NCBI GenBank assembly: GCA_027054335.1
Contig: JALUPA010000522.1
Coordinates: 1 to 64,000 of the forward strand
DNA: 64,000 bases
Source: Ardenticatenaceae bacterium
GTDB taxonomy: Bacteria; Chloroflexota; Anaerolineae; Promineifilales; Promineifilaceae
Direction: 5' to 3'
A program made the translations under genes and the position numbers. Shown here piece by piece: positions 41,425 to 50,687 of the stretch. The notes beneath the pieces are model-generated. The model was not told the DNA's origin. It searched no databases and saw nothing but the letters and a program-made list of their open reading frames with translations. Each line of letters begins with the position of its first letter. Position 1 is the first letter of the stretch.

Positions 41425-41580
41425 TTACTTCTTCACAAATTTGTCAATGCCTTCTTCTGTCCACACTTTCAAGGTGGCCTTATCTTTCGGGTTAATCTTG
41501 ACCCCGATAGCATTCACGGGAAAATCATATTTCTTTTGAATTTCAACCCAATTCTTTTTGATTTCTGGTTTGATCGACAT
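41425..41580 (-). CDS. 51-aa conserved small basic protein, paralog 1
   Basis: Own translation MSIKPEIKKNWVEIQKKYDFPVNAIGVKINPKDKATLKVWTEEGIDKFVKK*; AAAGGAG RBS. Below the ORF-track length cutoff. Confidence 0.8.
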   Translation of the reverse strand: MSIKPEIKKNWVEIQKKYDFPVNAIGVKINPKDKATLKVWTEEGIDKFVKK

Positions 41581-41655
41581 GGTTTAACTCCTTTGAAAAT
41601 CGTAGTTGGTTGCGGGGACAAGCCACCAACCACCAGTCACTTGCGGTTTACGGCG

Positions 41656-41811
41656 CTATGACTTTATAAATTGATCGATACCTTCTTCTTTCCAAATCTT
41701 GAGTGTTGCTTTATCTTTCGGTTTGATTTTGACGCCAATGGCGTTGACCGGATAGCTGTATCGTTTTTGTACTTCGATCCAGTTTTTCTTGATTTCTGGT
41801 TTCAGTGCCAT
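41656..41811 (-). CDS. 51-aa conserved small basic protein, paralog 2
   Basis: Own translation MALKPEIKKNWIEVQKRYSYPVNAIGVKIKPKDKATLKIWKEEGIDQFIKS*; GAAGGAGG RBS. Confidence 0.8.
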   Translation of the reverse strand: MALKPEIKKNWIEVQKRYSYPVNAIGVKIKPKDKATLKIWKEEGIDQFIKS

Positions 41812-41876
41812 ACTAAACCTCCTTCAAAAATTTAATCCGCGTTAATCCGCGCAAACTGCGGCTTTTCATAAACCAA

Positions 41877-43160
41877 TTATCGAAAATCTGAGAGCAATGT
41901 TTCGATGCCTTCCCGACTGTATAGCTGGGGCGCTTCCGGCGCCACCACAGCCACTGTTGCCTGCGATAATCCCGGTAGTAGTTCCTTACCGGTTTTCCGG
42001 ATGGCTGCCCCATCTACTGCTTCAATTCGGGATACAATTTCAGCCGCAGGGATATGCTGCCCAAAATAAAGTTCCTGGGTTGCCAGCCGGCTCATGCGGG
42101 TGTTGGCGTCTTCACTGCCGATGAGATGCTGCCCCCGAATTTGCATGTGAGATTTCCACAGTTCATCGGCGGTCACCGGATCGCTGCTGCTCAGAAGCAT
42201 ACCCAATTCCATCATCGTTAAGCCCAGTACGGGCATCAGGTAATTGGGCGTTGTCGCGCCGGACACGACCAACATGCCGCCATCCCGATAAGCGTGATAT
42301 TCTGAGCCGATGCTGTAAACCAGCCCGCGTTCTTCCCGAATACGGCGGAATAATCGTGAGCTGATACCCCCGCCAAACAGGTTGTTAAGGGTATGCAAAC
42401 TGTACCGGTCAGAATGGGTGTAGTCGTAAGCTGGTATACTGATGGAGAAGTACGCTTGAGAGAGAGGCATATGGTCCAGGGAAACGGCCGTTTCCCATTT
42501 CGGTTCATTTTTGGGCTGCGGCTTACTTTTACCCAACAGCCGCCATAACGCATCCCGTACCTGGGCCGTGAAATCTTCATGATCAACGTGTCCGGCTGCC
42601 GCCACAATCAGGCGATCCGGCGTGTAATTCTCATGTACAAAATAGATCACGTCCTCCCGGCTGATCGCGCCAATCGTATGAGGGTAACCGGTAATTGGCC
42701 GCCCTAGCGGGTGATCTGGCCAGGCTGTTTTCTTCAACAATTTGTGAACCCGTTCATCCGGGGAATCACAACTGGCTGCAAATTCACGGCAGATCGCTTC
42801 TTTTTCTCGTTCCAGATCATCTTCCGGAAAAATCGAGTTAAGCAAAATGTCGCCCAGCAAATCCAGGGCGTAGGTGTAATAATCGCCTAAAACTGTGGCA
42901 AAATAGCAAGTGTAGTCACGTGTGGTAAAGCCGCCCATATGACCGCCGCCGATGTCCATTAAATTGGCAATTTGCATCGAGTCGCGGCTGCTGGTACCCT
43001 GAAACATCAGGTGTTCGGCCATGTGGGCCAAACCGCTGCGTTGTGGCGGGTCATTACGTGGTCCGGCGTCTATCAAAATGCCCATAGCCAGAGAACGCGC
43101 GCCAGGCATAGTTTCAGTGATAACACGGATACCGTTTTCCAGGGTTGTTTTGTGATACAT
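41877..43160 (-). CDS. M16-family zinc peptidase
   Basis: HMAEHLMFQGT (HxxEH) with downstream Glu-rich helix EREKEAICREFA; GGGISSRLFRRIREERGLVYSIGS. Confidence 0.9.
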   Translation of the reverse strand: MYHKTTLENGIRVITETMPGARSLAMGILIDAGPRNDPPQRSGLAHMAEHLMFQGTSSRDSMQIANLMDIGGGHMGGFTTRDYTCYFATVLGDYYTYALDLLGDILLNSIFPEDDLEREKEAICREFAASCDSPDERVHKLLKKTAWPDHPLGRPITGYPHTIGAISREDVIYFVHENYTPDRLIVAAAGHVDHEDFTAQVRDALWRLLGKSKPQPKNEPKWETAVSLDHMPLSQAYFSISIPAYDYTHSDRYSLHTLNNLFGGGISSRLFRRIREERGLVYSIGSEYHAYRDGGMLVVSGATTPNYLMPVLGLTMMELGMLLSSSDPVTADELWKSHMQIRGQHLIGSEDANTRMSRLATQELYFGQHIPAAEIVSRIEAVDGAAIRKTGKELLPGLSQATVAVVAPEAPQLYSREGIETLLSDFR

Positions 43161-43248
43161 TGATTACGCTTCCATGATTTTTCAGTGTGGGCAGTTTAAC
43201 AGACAGGGAGCCATTTTGCGGTTAGTAAAAGTTGGCAAAAGTTGGCGC

Positions 43249-43276
43249 AAAAAAAGCCTGGTTTGCACCAGGCTCT
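43249..43276 (-). terminator. Rho-independent terminator
   Basis: Minus strand AGCCTGG-TGCAAA-CCAGGCT-TTTTTT after the sensor kinase gene. Confidence 0.8.
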
Positions 43277-43322
43277 TTACTCGACTACCCAACTACCAGA
43301 CTGCTCGACTACCGGATTACCC
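43277..43322. repeat. GACTAC array (right-arm orientation only)
   Basis: TTTACTCGACTACCCAACTACCAGACTGCTCGACTACCGGATTACCC. Confidence 0.85.
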
Positions 43323-46300
43323 CGCTAACTTTTCCCGCACAACGCTTACCAAATCAGCCAGTTCAAACGGTTTCAACAGGCAATCTGCCTTCACGTCTTC
43401 CAAAAACCGGCACGTATTGGCGCTAACCGTATCGCCGGTTGTAAAAATCACCTGATGGGCCAGTTTAGGATATTTTTGGACGGCATTCCGGTAAAATTCA
43501 GAGCCGTCCATCCCTGGCATACGCAGATCACATAAAATTAAATCATATGTCGTGTTTGTCAATTGTTCCAGACCGGCCTTACCATTGCCGACGCCATCAA
43601 CCAGGTACCCTTTACGGCGTAAAATACGGGTGATAACTGTAAGCACGCCCGGTTCATCATCAATAACCAGAATGCGATATTTCTCGTCGGCAGCGGTTGA
43701 AGATTGGGGGTCAATGTTCGCATTACTTGTCTGACCCTGCCCGGGCGGGGCGACAATTGGCAGTTCAATAAAGAAAGTTGTTCCCTGCCCTACCTCGCTT
43801 TTAACCCAGATGTGTCCTTCATGCTCACTGACAATGCCGTGGCACACCGATAGGCCCAGCCCGGTACCTTCCCCGGGGCCTTTTGTGGTAAAAAATGGGT
43901 CAAAAATGCGTGATTGAATTTCTGGCGGGATACCTGGCCCGTTATCTTGAATCATAATCCGAATCATTGGTGAGGATTGGGGATCATTTTCTTGCCAGAA
44001 ATTGGATTTGCCGGCTTCGGAAAGAATTGTCACCCGATCTCCAATCTGCGACTTGTCCATTGCCTGGACAGCATTGTTAATTAAATTGACCAATAGCTGT
44101 TGTAACTGATGGGGGTCAACCATTGTTATGGGCAAATCAGGCGCTAATTGGTCAAAAATAGTAATATTGTGTTTTCGTAATTCATAGGATAGCAGCTCGA
44201 TGGTGCTTTTGATAACATCATTTACCTGAGTGGCGCTCCGTTCAGACGGCCGTTGCCGAGCAAAATCGAGCAATCCCCGCACAACAGCGCTGGCCCGGCG
44301 CGCCTGAGCCACAATCTGATCCAGATCACGACTCATCTCTTCACTTACCCCTTTTGCCTGAAGCAGTTGAGAATACAAAATGGTAGAAGCCAGGGGATTA
44401 TTCAATTCATGAGCCACCCCGGCAATCAATTCCCCAATCGCAGCCAGTTTCTCACTTTGTACCAACCGGCTTTGCGCATCTTTAAGTCTATCCAGCTGGC
44501 GCTGCAAATCTTTATGTAAACGGGCATTTTCAATAGCATTGGCTGCCACAATTGCCAACGACTCTGTTAATTGCAAATCACGCAGCGTAAAACGATCTGG
44601 TAGCTCATCCACAACCTGGAAAATACCAATCACATTTTGGTTTACGCGCAAGGGTACAGTCAAAATCGAGTGGATAAGTAAGCCTGTTTGCTCATCTATC
44701 CCCCCAAAATGTCGCTCATCGTCATGTATATTTGGCACAATGAGGCTTTCACCGTGCAGGGCAACCCATCCGGCAATACCTTGCCCCAAAGCCAACCGCC
44801 AGCCACGCACAATAGTAGCCCGCGGATCAGTCACCTGTTCACAGACAAGTTCACCTGTTTCGGCATCTATTAACCAGACAGAACAGGCGGTTACGTCAAG
44901 TAAGCGGCGTGTTTCTTCCAGCATGGTCGCCAGGATTTTGTCCAGGTCCAACGAAGAGCTAATCACCTGACTGGCGCGATTAAGCAGTTGCAATTCACGA
45001 TTACGCCGGCGCAGTTGATCTTGCATCACTTTTCGTTCGGTAACATTCTCAATGGCCAGATAATGGGTGATCTGACCGGCCTCATCAAAAACAGGGCTGA
45101 TGGCGGCTGATACCCAATAGTAGCTGCCGTCTTTCTTTTTGTTGTAAAATTCACCACGCCAGGTTTTGCCAGAGGTAATGGTACTCCATAGTTGCCGGTA
45201 TTCTTCGGCCGTTGTGCGGCCTGATTTTAATAGACGTGAATGTTGCCCAGCCACTTCCGCAGCACTGTAACCTGTAATCTGACTGAACCAGGGATTGACG
45301 TATTGAATGACGCCTTCGGTATCGGTAATCATCACTGATACCGGGCTTTGCTCTATCGCCAGGTTAAGCTGCCGTAATGATTCCTCCGCCCGTTTGCGCT
45401 CAGTGATGTCGCGTATAATAGCTATTACTTCATCTGCGCCGTCCTTGACCATGCGGGCTTCGTAATCAACCTGACCGCGCCCGGGTATGGGTAGCTGATA
45501 TTCGAAGAGTTGTATTTCCCCGGAATCCAGTGTATCTTTAATTTTCTGATTAACAAAATCGGCAAATTCCGGAGGGAAAATATCATGATTGCTCTTGCCG
45601 ATGATCGTGTCTTCTGTTTGCGTATAAAGATCAGATTCAGCCGCCTGGTAATCCAGATAAACGCCCTGACTATTCAGCCGGAACATCAGGTCCGGAATAG
45701 CTTCCAGTAAAGCCTTGGCCCGACTTTCGCTTTTCTTGAGTGCTTCTTCGGCACGTTTGTATTTGACCCGCATTCGCAAAATTTTAATACCAAAGGCCAA
45801 ATCGTTAGCCAATTCCATCAGTAAGCTGACTTCTTGATCGTCAAAACTATTCGGTTTCGGAGAACAGATATTCAACACTCCCAGTATCTGCCCGTCTGTG
45901 AGCAGCGGCAGAGCGATGGACGAAATGTAGCTGTGTTTGGCTGCTTCATTACACCAGAGGGTATCATCGGGATTTGTCAGTATGTTTTTAATGATGGGTT
46001 TTCTTGTCCGAATCGCGGCACTGAAGGGATTATCTTCCTGTTCGATATCGGCCCAGGCACTGTTCACCGCGTCCAGGTACCCTTTTCCGTATCCCACATG
46101 GGCTGCCGGACGCACATTCTTTGCCTCATCCTCCTCGGCAAAACCAACCCAGGCTATACCGTATCCTCCAACTTCTATGATAATCCGGCATACTTTTTGC
46201 AGTAATTCAGTTTCTTCTGTGGCTCGTACCAATGCTTGATTACATTCACTACGTACTTTGTAGGCCCGATTGGCTTTATATAGCGCCGCCTCTGCTTGCT

Positions 46301-46505
46301 GGCGTTCAGTAACATCTTCACTAATTAAGCTATCGTCTTTATTATGTTCTGGTTGGGTAGTACGCATCATTTCTTTATCCAGTAATGTCCTGCCGGCAAA
46401 GAGCCTGACATTCGCCAATTCATATGCCGGTTTGCAAAAGCACCTGCAAAATGGCATGGTCTTATTTACCATGGTGGTCGCGCCAAATCTCTCGTAGGAG
46501 GGCAT
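43317..46505 (-). CDS. Multi-domain (GAF/PAS/PAC) sensor histidine kinase with C-terminal receiver
   Basis: GVAHELNNPLASTILYSQLL, MIQDNGPGIPPEIQSRIFDPFFTTKGPGEGTGLGLSVC, REC ILVIDDEPGVLTVITRILRRKGY. True start may be internal. Confidence 0.9.
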   Translation of the reverse strand: MPSYERFGATTMVNKTMPFCRCFCKPAYELANVRLFAGRTLLDKEMMRTTQPEHNKDDSLISEDVTERQQAEAALYKANRAYKVRSECNQALVRATEETELLQKVCRIIIEVGGYGIAWVGFAEEDEAKNVRPAAHVGYGKGYLDAVNSAWADIEQEDNPFSAAIRTRKPIIKNILTNPDDTLWCNEAAKHSYISSIALPLLTDGQILGVLNICSPKPNSFDDQEVSLLMELANDLAFGIKILRMRVKYKRAEEALKKSESRAKALLEAIPDLMFRLNSQGVYLDYQAAESDLYTQTEDTIIGKSNHDIFPPEFADFVNQKIKDTLDSGEIQLFEYQLPIPGRGQVDYEARMVKDGADEVIAIIRDITERKRAEESLRQLNLAIEQSPVSVMITDTEGVIQYVNPWFSQITGYSAAEVAGQHSRLLKSGRTTAEEYRQLWSTITSGKTWRGEFYNKKKDGSYYWVSAAISPVFDEAGQITHYLAIENVTERKVMQDQLRRRNRELQLLNRASQVISSSLDLDKILATMLEETRRLLDVTACSVWLIDAETGELVCEQVTDPRATIVRGWRLALGQGIAGWVALHGESLIVPNIHDDERHFGGIDEQTGLLIHSILTVPLRVNQNVIGIFQVVDELPDRFTLRDLQLTESLAIVAANAIENARLHKDLQRQLDRLKDAQSRLVQSEKLAAIGELIAGVAHELNNPLASTILYSQLLQAKGVSEEMSRDLDQIVAQARRASAVVRGLLDFARQRPSERSATQVNDVIKSTIELLSYELRKHNITIFDQLAPDLPITMVDPHQLQQLLVNLINNAVQAMDKSQIGDRVTILSEAGKSNFWQENDPQSSPMIRIMIQDNGPGIPPEIQSRIFDPFFTTKGPGEGTGLGLSVCHGIVSEHEGHIWVKSEVGQGTTFFIELPIVAPPGQGQTSNANIDPQSSTAADEKYRILVIDDEPGVLTVITRILRRKGYLVDGVGNGKAGLEQLTNTTYDLILCDLRMPGMDGSEFYRNAVQKYPKLAHQVIFTTGDTVSANTCRFLEDVKADCLLKPFELADLVSVVREKLAG

Positions 46506-46872
46506 TAACGGCCGTATTCGTCAACAGTTCCGGGGCATCAGTTTCAACCTGCCCGATCAACTTCAGATTTATTGCTGGGTTCTCAGCCAGGTATTCATTC
46601 TTACTATACTGCTTCCATGGCGGGGAAGTCAATTTTATTTACTGCGTACTTATGACCTATATGGAGGTTATGGTGAAACGCAATTGGATTCTTGATGCAC
46701 TGGTCGAGAGTTGGGCGTTGTTGCGCAACGAATTGGAATTGGTGGGCAGCAGTGAAGCCGGCCATAACCGGTCAAGTTTCGCCCTATTGCGCAAATGCTT
46801 CGTAGCCCTCCTCGTCCGGGATTGCTTTTGTTTTGGAGATGGGTATGGGGAGATGATAGCGGGATACGGCCG

Positions 46873-47520
46873 TTAGGGGGAATGCGGATCGGGTTCGGCC
46901 ATGAGAGTTTGGATGGCGGCGACGGCCGTCAGGTCTGAGCCGCGGGTAAATTCGCCGATGTGCTGGTAGCGGATACGGCCGTACTTGTCAATCAGATACG
47001 TCGTGGGCCAAAAGCGCTGGCTGTAGGCGCGCCAGGTACGGCCGTCATTGTCCAACGCTACCGGATACGTTACCTCAAACCGCTGCACCGCATCCAGCAC
47101 ATTGTCATACTCCTTCTCATAGCCGAATTCCGGGTAATGCACGCTGAGCACCGTGAAATCATCCCCTTCGTACTGCGCCTGCCATTCCCTGACCCAGGGA
47201 ATTGTCCGTTGACAGTTAATTCAGCCAAACGTCCAGAACTCCAGCAGGATCACTTTGCCCCGCTGCGAGGCAATCGTCACTGGTTCGTCGGCGTTAATCC
47301 AGACGGTGTTTTCAATTTCCGGGGCTGCGCCCAGATCGGGAAGGTCTACTTGCGGGGGTTGAGTGGGCATGGGAGAGGGGGATAGTGGGGTAGTAGGGGA
47401 TTGGGATATTGGTAAGGATGGGGTGTTTGTGGGGGATACGGCCGTAACCGCCACCGTCGCATTTCCCGCGCAGCCAACCAATAAAACCGCCAAAACCGGT
47501 AAAAGGAGCCATCGTTTCAT
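46873..47520 (-). CDS. Redoxin/TlpA-like lipoprotein; candidate selenoprotein with in-frame TGA (Sec) at 47221-47223
   Basis: Lipobox MKRWLLLPVLAVLLVGC; thioredoxin fold GKVILLEFWTFG[TGA]INCQRTIPWVREWQ...LSVHYPEFGYEKEYDNVLDAVQRFEVTYPVALDNDGRTWRAYSQRFWPTTYLIDKYGRIRYQHIGEF. The two ORFs (46873..47220 and 47221..47532) are in the same frame across the TGA. Confidence 0.75.
47184..47202 (-). promoter_or_regulatory. Candidate bacterial SECIS stem-loop 18 nt downstream of the UGA
   Basis: Transcript sense AUUCCCU-GGGUC-AGGGAAU: 7-bp perfect stem, 5-nt loop starting with G and containing GGUC; UGA-to-loop spacing 25 nt. Confidence 0.6.
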
Positions 47521-47554
47521 GCTCTCCACCATACCCCAAATTGCTTACAGCCAG

Positions 47555-47766
47555 CTTACGAAAAGATTAACCACGGATGGCATACGGATACACACAGATT
47601 TACACGGATGATTTTACTGAAAAAAGCCACGAATTACACGAATTTTCACAAATTTCAGTCGAGTAAAAATCTGTGAAATCTGCGAAATCTGCGGATTTTT
47701 CAGTAGACTCACGGATTCTTTTGAAAAAATCCGTGTAAATTCCTCTAATCCGCGTTCATCCGTGGT
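47555..47766. repeat. Long imperfect intergenic palindrome (ATCCGTGG / CCACGGAT words)
   Basis: GATTAACCACGGATGGCATACGGAT...AAAATCCGTGTAAATTCCTCTAATCCGCGTTCATCCGTGGTTTA. Confidence 0.85.
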
Positions 47767-49413
47767 TTATAGTTCTGCATCCAGCAGCAGCCCCAGTTGG
47801 GCCGCTGCGGCGCGCAGTTTTTGCCAGTTTTCCGGGCGCACGGCCGCCGCCAGCGGCCCCAGGCTTTGGTCAATGTAGGCGCGGGTTTTGGGATTGGCGC
47901 GCAAGGTTTCCAGGATTTTCTCGTCGCGCACACGCAGGATGACGGCCGTTTCCAGTTTCGCTTCCACCCCTTTCTCTCCCCACCGCTCAATCCCTCGTTT
48001 GACGCTGGCGGGCAACGGCCGTCCCGACGCCTCCGTCAAAAACTGAATGATGCGCTGCGGGGTAATGCCCTCCTTTTGCGCCTGGGCCAGGGAACGGGGC
48101 GTCAGCCGGTAGCGGTACGGCCGTCCCCGCGTCACCGGTTCCGCTTCGCTGATGCGGGCCGCCTGAAAGCGGGCGTGCCGGTCTGCGTTATGCGGGGCCA
48201 TGATGACGGCGTCCGGCTCCACACGCAGGGGGACGCGCGTTTCCTGAGTGGGGGCCGGTTCGTTAACCAGCCATTCCAGGGCGCGGTCTGTCAGGCGGTA
48301 GAGAAGTTGGTCGTCGCGCACGGCCGTTTCCGTCAGACCCAGCCAGAACAACGGCCCTCGCAGCAGCCAGGGGATGAGGCGGCCTTCCACCAACTCCCAA
48401 TTGGCAAAACCGCGAATATACTCCCCGCCGGCCGCTTCCCGGATGTACCAGGTGTCGTAATTGCCGTCCGGCCGTTGAAAGTCCGGGTCACTTTCCTTGA
48501 TGTGCGCCGTCAAATCGGCCGCTGCGTGCCAGTCCGGCGTGCCGGGCAGGGCGTCCAGCAGGGCGGTGCGGGCCAGGATGGGGTCGTTTTGCCAATGATC
48601 CCCTTCGCACACCAGGCCGGGTGTATGGCGCAAATCATTCCAGTCGGACTGGCTCCAGGCGTCGGCCAGGGCGCGCAGCTGTTGCTCCCGGCTTTGTTGC
48701 AGCCAGTTGACGGCCGTGCGCGTGGGACGTATCCCCGTTTCCGACTGCTTCAACATCCCCATCTCCCGCGCCAGGGTGAGCAGCAGGGAGCGGCGATCGG
48801 TGTCCGGATTGAGGAGGAGTTGGTGCAGTTTATCCAGGGCTTCGGGGCGCAGAGCGGTGGTTTGGGCCAGGGAGAGGAGGGTGGTCAGGTCGTCTACGGC
48901 GTCGGTGACGGCCGTATCCCATTCTTCCGGCGGCTCTACCGGCGTCAGGGGGGATGGCGAGGTTTGGGGCGCGGCCGTATCCGCCATTTGCGGGAATTGG
49001 GCCATAAACTCATCCGGCAGATAGTAAAACTCAATCACCCCTTCGGCCGTTTCGTCAAAACCGCGATACAAAAAACCGCGATACCAGAGGGCTTCGGTGG
49101 GGCTTTGCGGGTCAAACCAGGGTTCTTCCCGTTCCAGACGGCCCGGCCCCATCAAACGCACGGCGCCATGTTCCCGCTCAAAAGCGGCGACGGGGATACG
49201 GCCGTTGGCCGCCGCCAACGCCTCCAGCGCCGCCGCTTCTTCCGGCGGCAAATAATGCAGTTCCTGCGCCATGTCCAACTGCGCCAATCGTTCTGCCAGC
49301 GCCTCTACCGATGCCGCTTTATCCGCCCCCGTCAAATCCAGCTCCCACCATTCCCCAATCACCCGCAGCACAATCAATTCGTGGTCTTGTAGAGCTTGGG
49401 TTAATGAACGCAT
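47767..49413 (-). CDS. XPB/Ssl2-like helicase-associated domain protein without helicase core
   Basis: 548 aa; C-terminal LRVEPDAVIMAPHNADRHARFQAARISEAEPVTRGRPYRYRLTPRSLAQAQKEGITPQRIIQFLTEASGRPLPASVKRGIERW typical of helicase C3/XPB-N-like domains. Confidence 0.7.
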   Translation of the reverse strand: MRSLTQALQDHELIVLRVIGEWWELDLTGADKAASVEALAERLAQLDMAQELHYLPPEEAAALEALAAANGRIPVAAFEREHGAVRLMGPGRLEREEPWFDPQSPTEALWYRGFLYRGFDETAEGVIEFYYLPDEFMAQFPQMADTAAPQTSPSPLTPVEPPEEWDTAVTDAVDDLTTLLSLAQTTALRPEALDKLHQLLLNPDTDRRSLLLTLAREMGMLKQSETGIRPTRTAVNWLQQSREQQLRALADAWSQSDWNDLRHTPGLVCEGDHWQNDPILARTALLDALPGTPDWHAAADLTAHIKESDPDFQRPDGNYDTWYIREAAGGEYIRGFANWELVEGRLIPWLLRGPLFWLGLTETAVRDDQLLYRLTDRALEWLVNEPAPTQETRVPLRVEPDAVIMAPHNADRHARFQAARISEAEPVTRGRPYRYRLTPRSLAQAQKEGITPQRIIQFLTEASGRPLPASVKRGIERWGEKGVEAKLETAVILRVRDEKILETLRANPKTRAYIDQSLGPLAAAVRPENWQKLRAAAAQLGLLLDAEL

Positions 49414-49423
49414 AGACTACCTC

Positions 49424-50611
49424 TTAAAATAGATTGGAAAGTATCGCCCCGCCTCCCACAAACGTGCCAATCAAACTGCCAATGCTGGCAAAGATGAAGA
49501 CGAGCAGCACCCGAAGCAGTTTATTCTTCCACCACATTTTCAGCTTACCCGCATCTTCTCCGACGGATTTTAGTTCCTTGACGGTGGGCGGCTTGACATA
49601 AACCTGGACGAAAGCGGCGACGTATCCCGCGCCGATGACGGGGGTGAGGCTGGTGAAGGGGGCGGCAAAGAAGGAGGCGATGATGGTGACAGGATGGCCC
49701 CAGGCGAGGAGAACGCCTACGGCCGTAGGAATCCCATTCGCCAAAAACCAGTACCAGGCATTATCCCGCGCCGCTTCCAGCCCTTGCGTAAAGCCGATGT
49801 AAAACAACGCCCCCAAAATGACGGCCGGAATGCCCCAGCCAATAATCTTGCCCACGCCGGAACCGGCCGGAACCGTCTCCAGATCGGCCAGATTTTCGTT
49901 GCGATCTTCTTCCAGGGCGCGGCGGATGCCCTGCATGTGCCCCGCGCCGACGACGGCCAGCACCTTGTCTCCGGGAACGGCGCGCGTTTTCTGGGCGATG
50001 TAGGTGTCCCGCTCGTCAATGAGGACAGTTTTGAGGACGGGCATAAATTCGCCCAGCTCGTTCATCAACTCCGTCAGCACGTCCGTCTGGCGCAGTTCGT
50101 TCAGCTTTTCCTCGTCCAAATCTTCCCCTTCAAACGCGCCGATGAAGCCGGAGCCGAGCAGCTTGGCCTTTTCCACGAAGGACATGGAGTTCCAGGCGCG
50201 GCGCAGGGTGATGCGTACGTCCCGGTCTACCAGTTCTACGGGGATGCCTTGCTCCTCGGCCGTTTTCGTCGCTTCCAGCAGTTCCGTGCCAGGGGAAACG
50301 CCCAGTTTTTGCCCCAGCCGCTTCTGGTAGGAGGCCAGAATCAGGTTGACCAGCAGGGTCATCAACTGCTTGCGCCGGATAATTTCCCGCAGGTTCAGCG
50401 ATTCCCATTTTTTCTCGTCTTTGAGGGATTGGTAACGCTGCTCGTCCAGTTCCACGCAGACGGCGTCCGGCTGTTCCTGCTCGATCACCTGCCGCACCAA
50501 ATCGGTGGATTCCTGGGAAATGTGGGCTGTGCCGACGATGATGAAGGTACGGCCGTCTGCCTGCACAAAATCTACGTCGGAGGAATAAGTTGTTTCGGGT
50601 TCGTTTTCCAT
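49424..50611 (-). CDS. TraB/PrgY family protein
   Basis: RTFIIVGTAHISQESTDLVRQVIEQEQPDAVCVELDEQRYQSL; C-terminal TMs. Start at MENEPETT. Confidence 0.9.
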   Translation of the reverse strand: MENEPETTYSSDVDFVQADGRTFIIVGTAHISQESTDLVRQVIEQEQPDAVCVELDEQRYQSLKDEKKWESLNLREIIRRKQLMTLLVNLILASYQKRLGQKLGVSPGTELLEATKTAEEQGIPVELVDRDVRITLRRAWNSMSFVEKAKLLGSGFIGAFEGEDLDEEKLNELRQTDVLTELMNELGEFMPVLKTVLIDERDTYIAQKTRAVPGDKVLAVVGAGHMQGIRRALEEDRNENLADLETVPAGSGVGKIIGWGIPAVILGALFYIGFTQGLEAARDNAWYWFLANGIPTAVGVLLAWGHPVTIIASFFAAPFTSLTPVIGAGYVAAFVQVYVKPPTVKELKSVGEDAGKLKMWWKNKLLRVLLVFIFASIGSLIGTFVGGGAILSNLF

Positions 50612-50687
50612 GAAATGAGGCGATTGGAGATTGGCGATTGGAGATTGGCGATCAATCAATAATCCCCAGTCTCCAATCTCTCAATCT

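Noticed and set aside
46424-46876. 150-aa plus-strand ORF
   Set aside because: Overlaps opposite-strand coding-like sequence and has no domain; no RBS seen.
46873-47532. Pseudogene or frameshift explanation for the split redoxin
   Set aside because: Not fully excluded, but both halves are in frame, conserved, and the TGA falls precisely at the catalytic Cys with a SECIS-like hairpin, so recoding is preferred pending genome-wide Sec gene check.
47797-49392. 531-aa plus-strand ORF
   Set aside because: Antisense to the XPB/Ssl2-like gene; low-complexity translation, high-GC antisense artefact.
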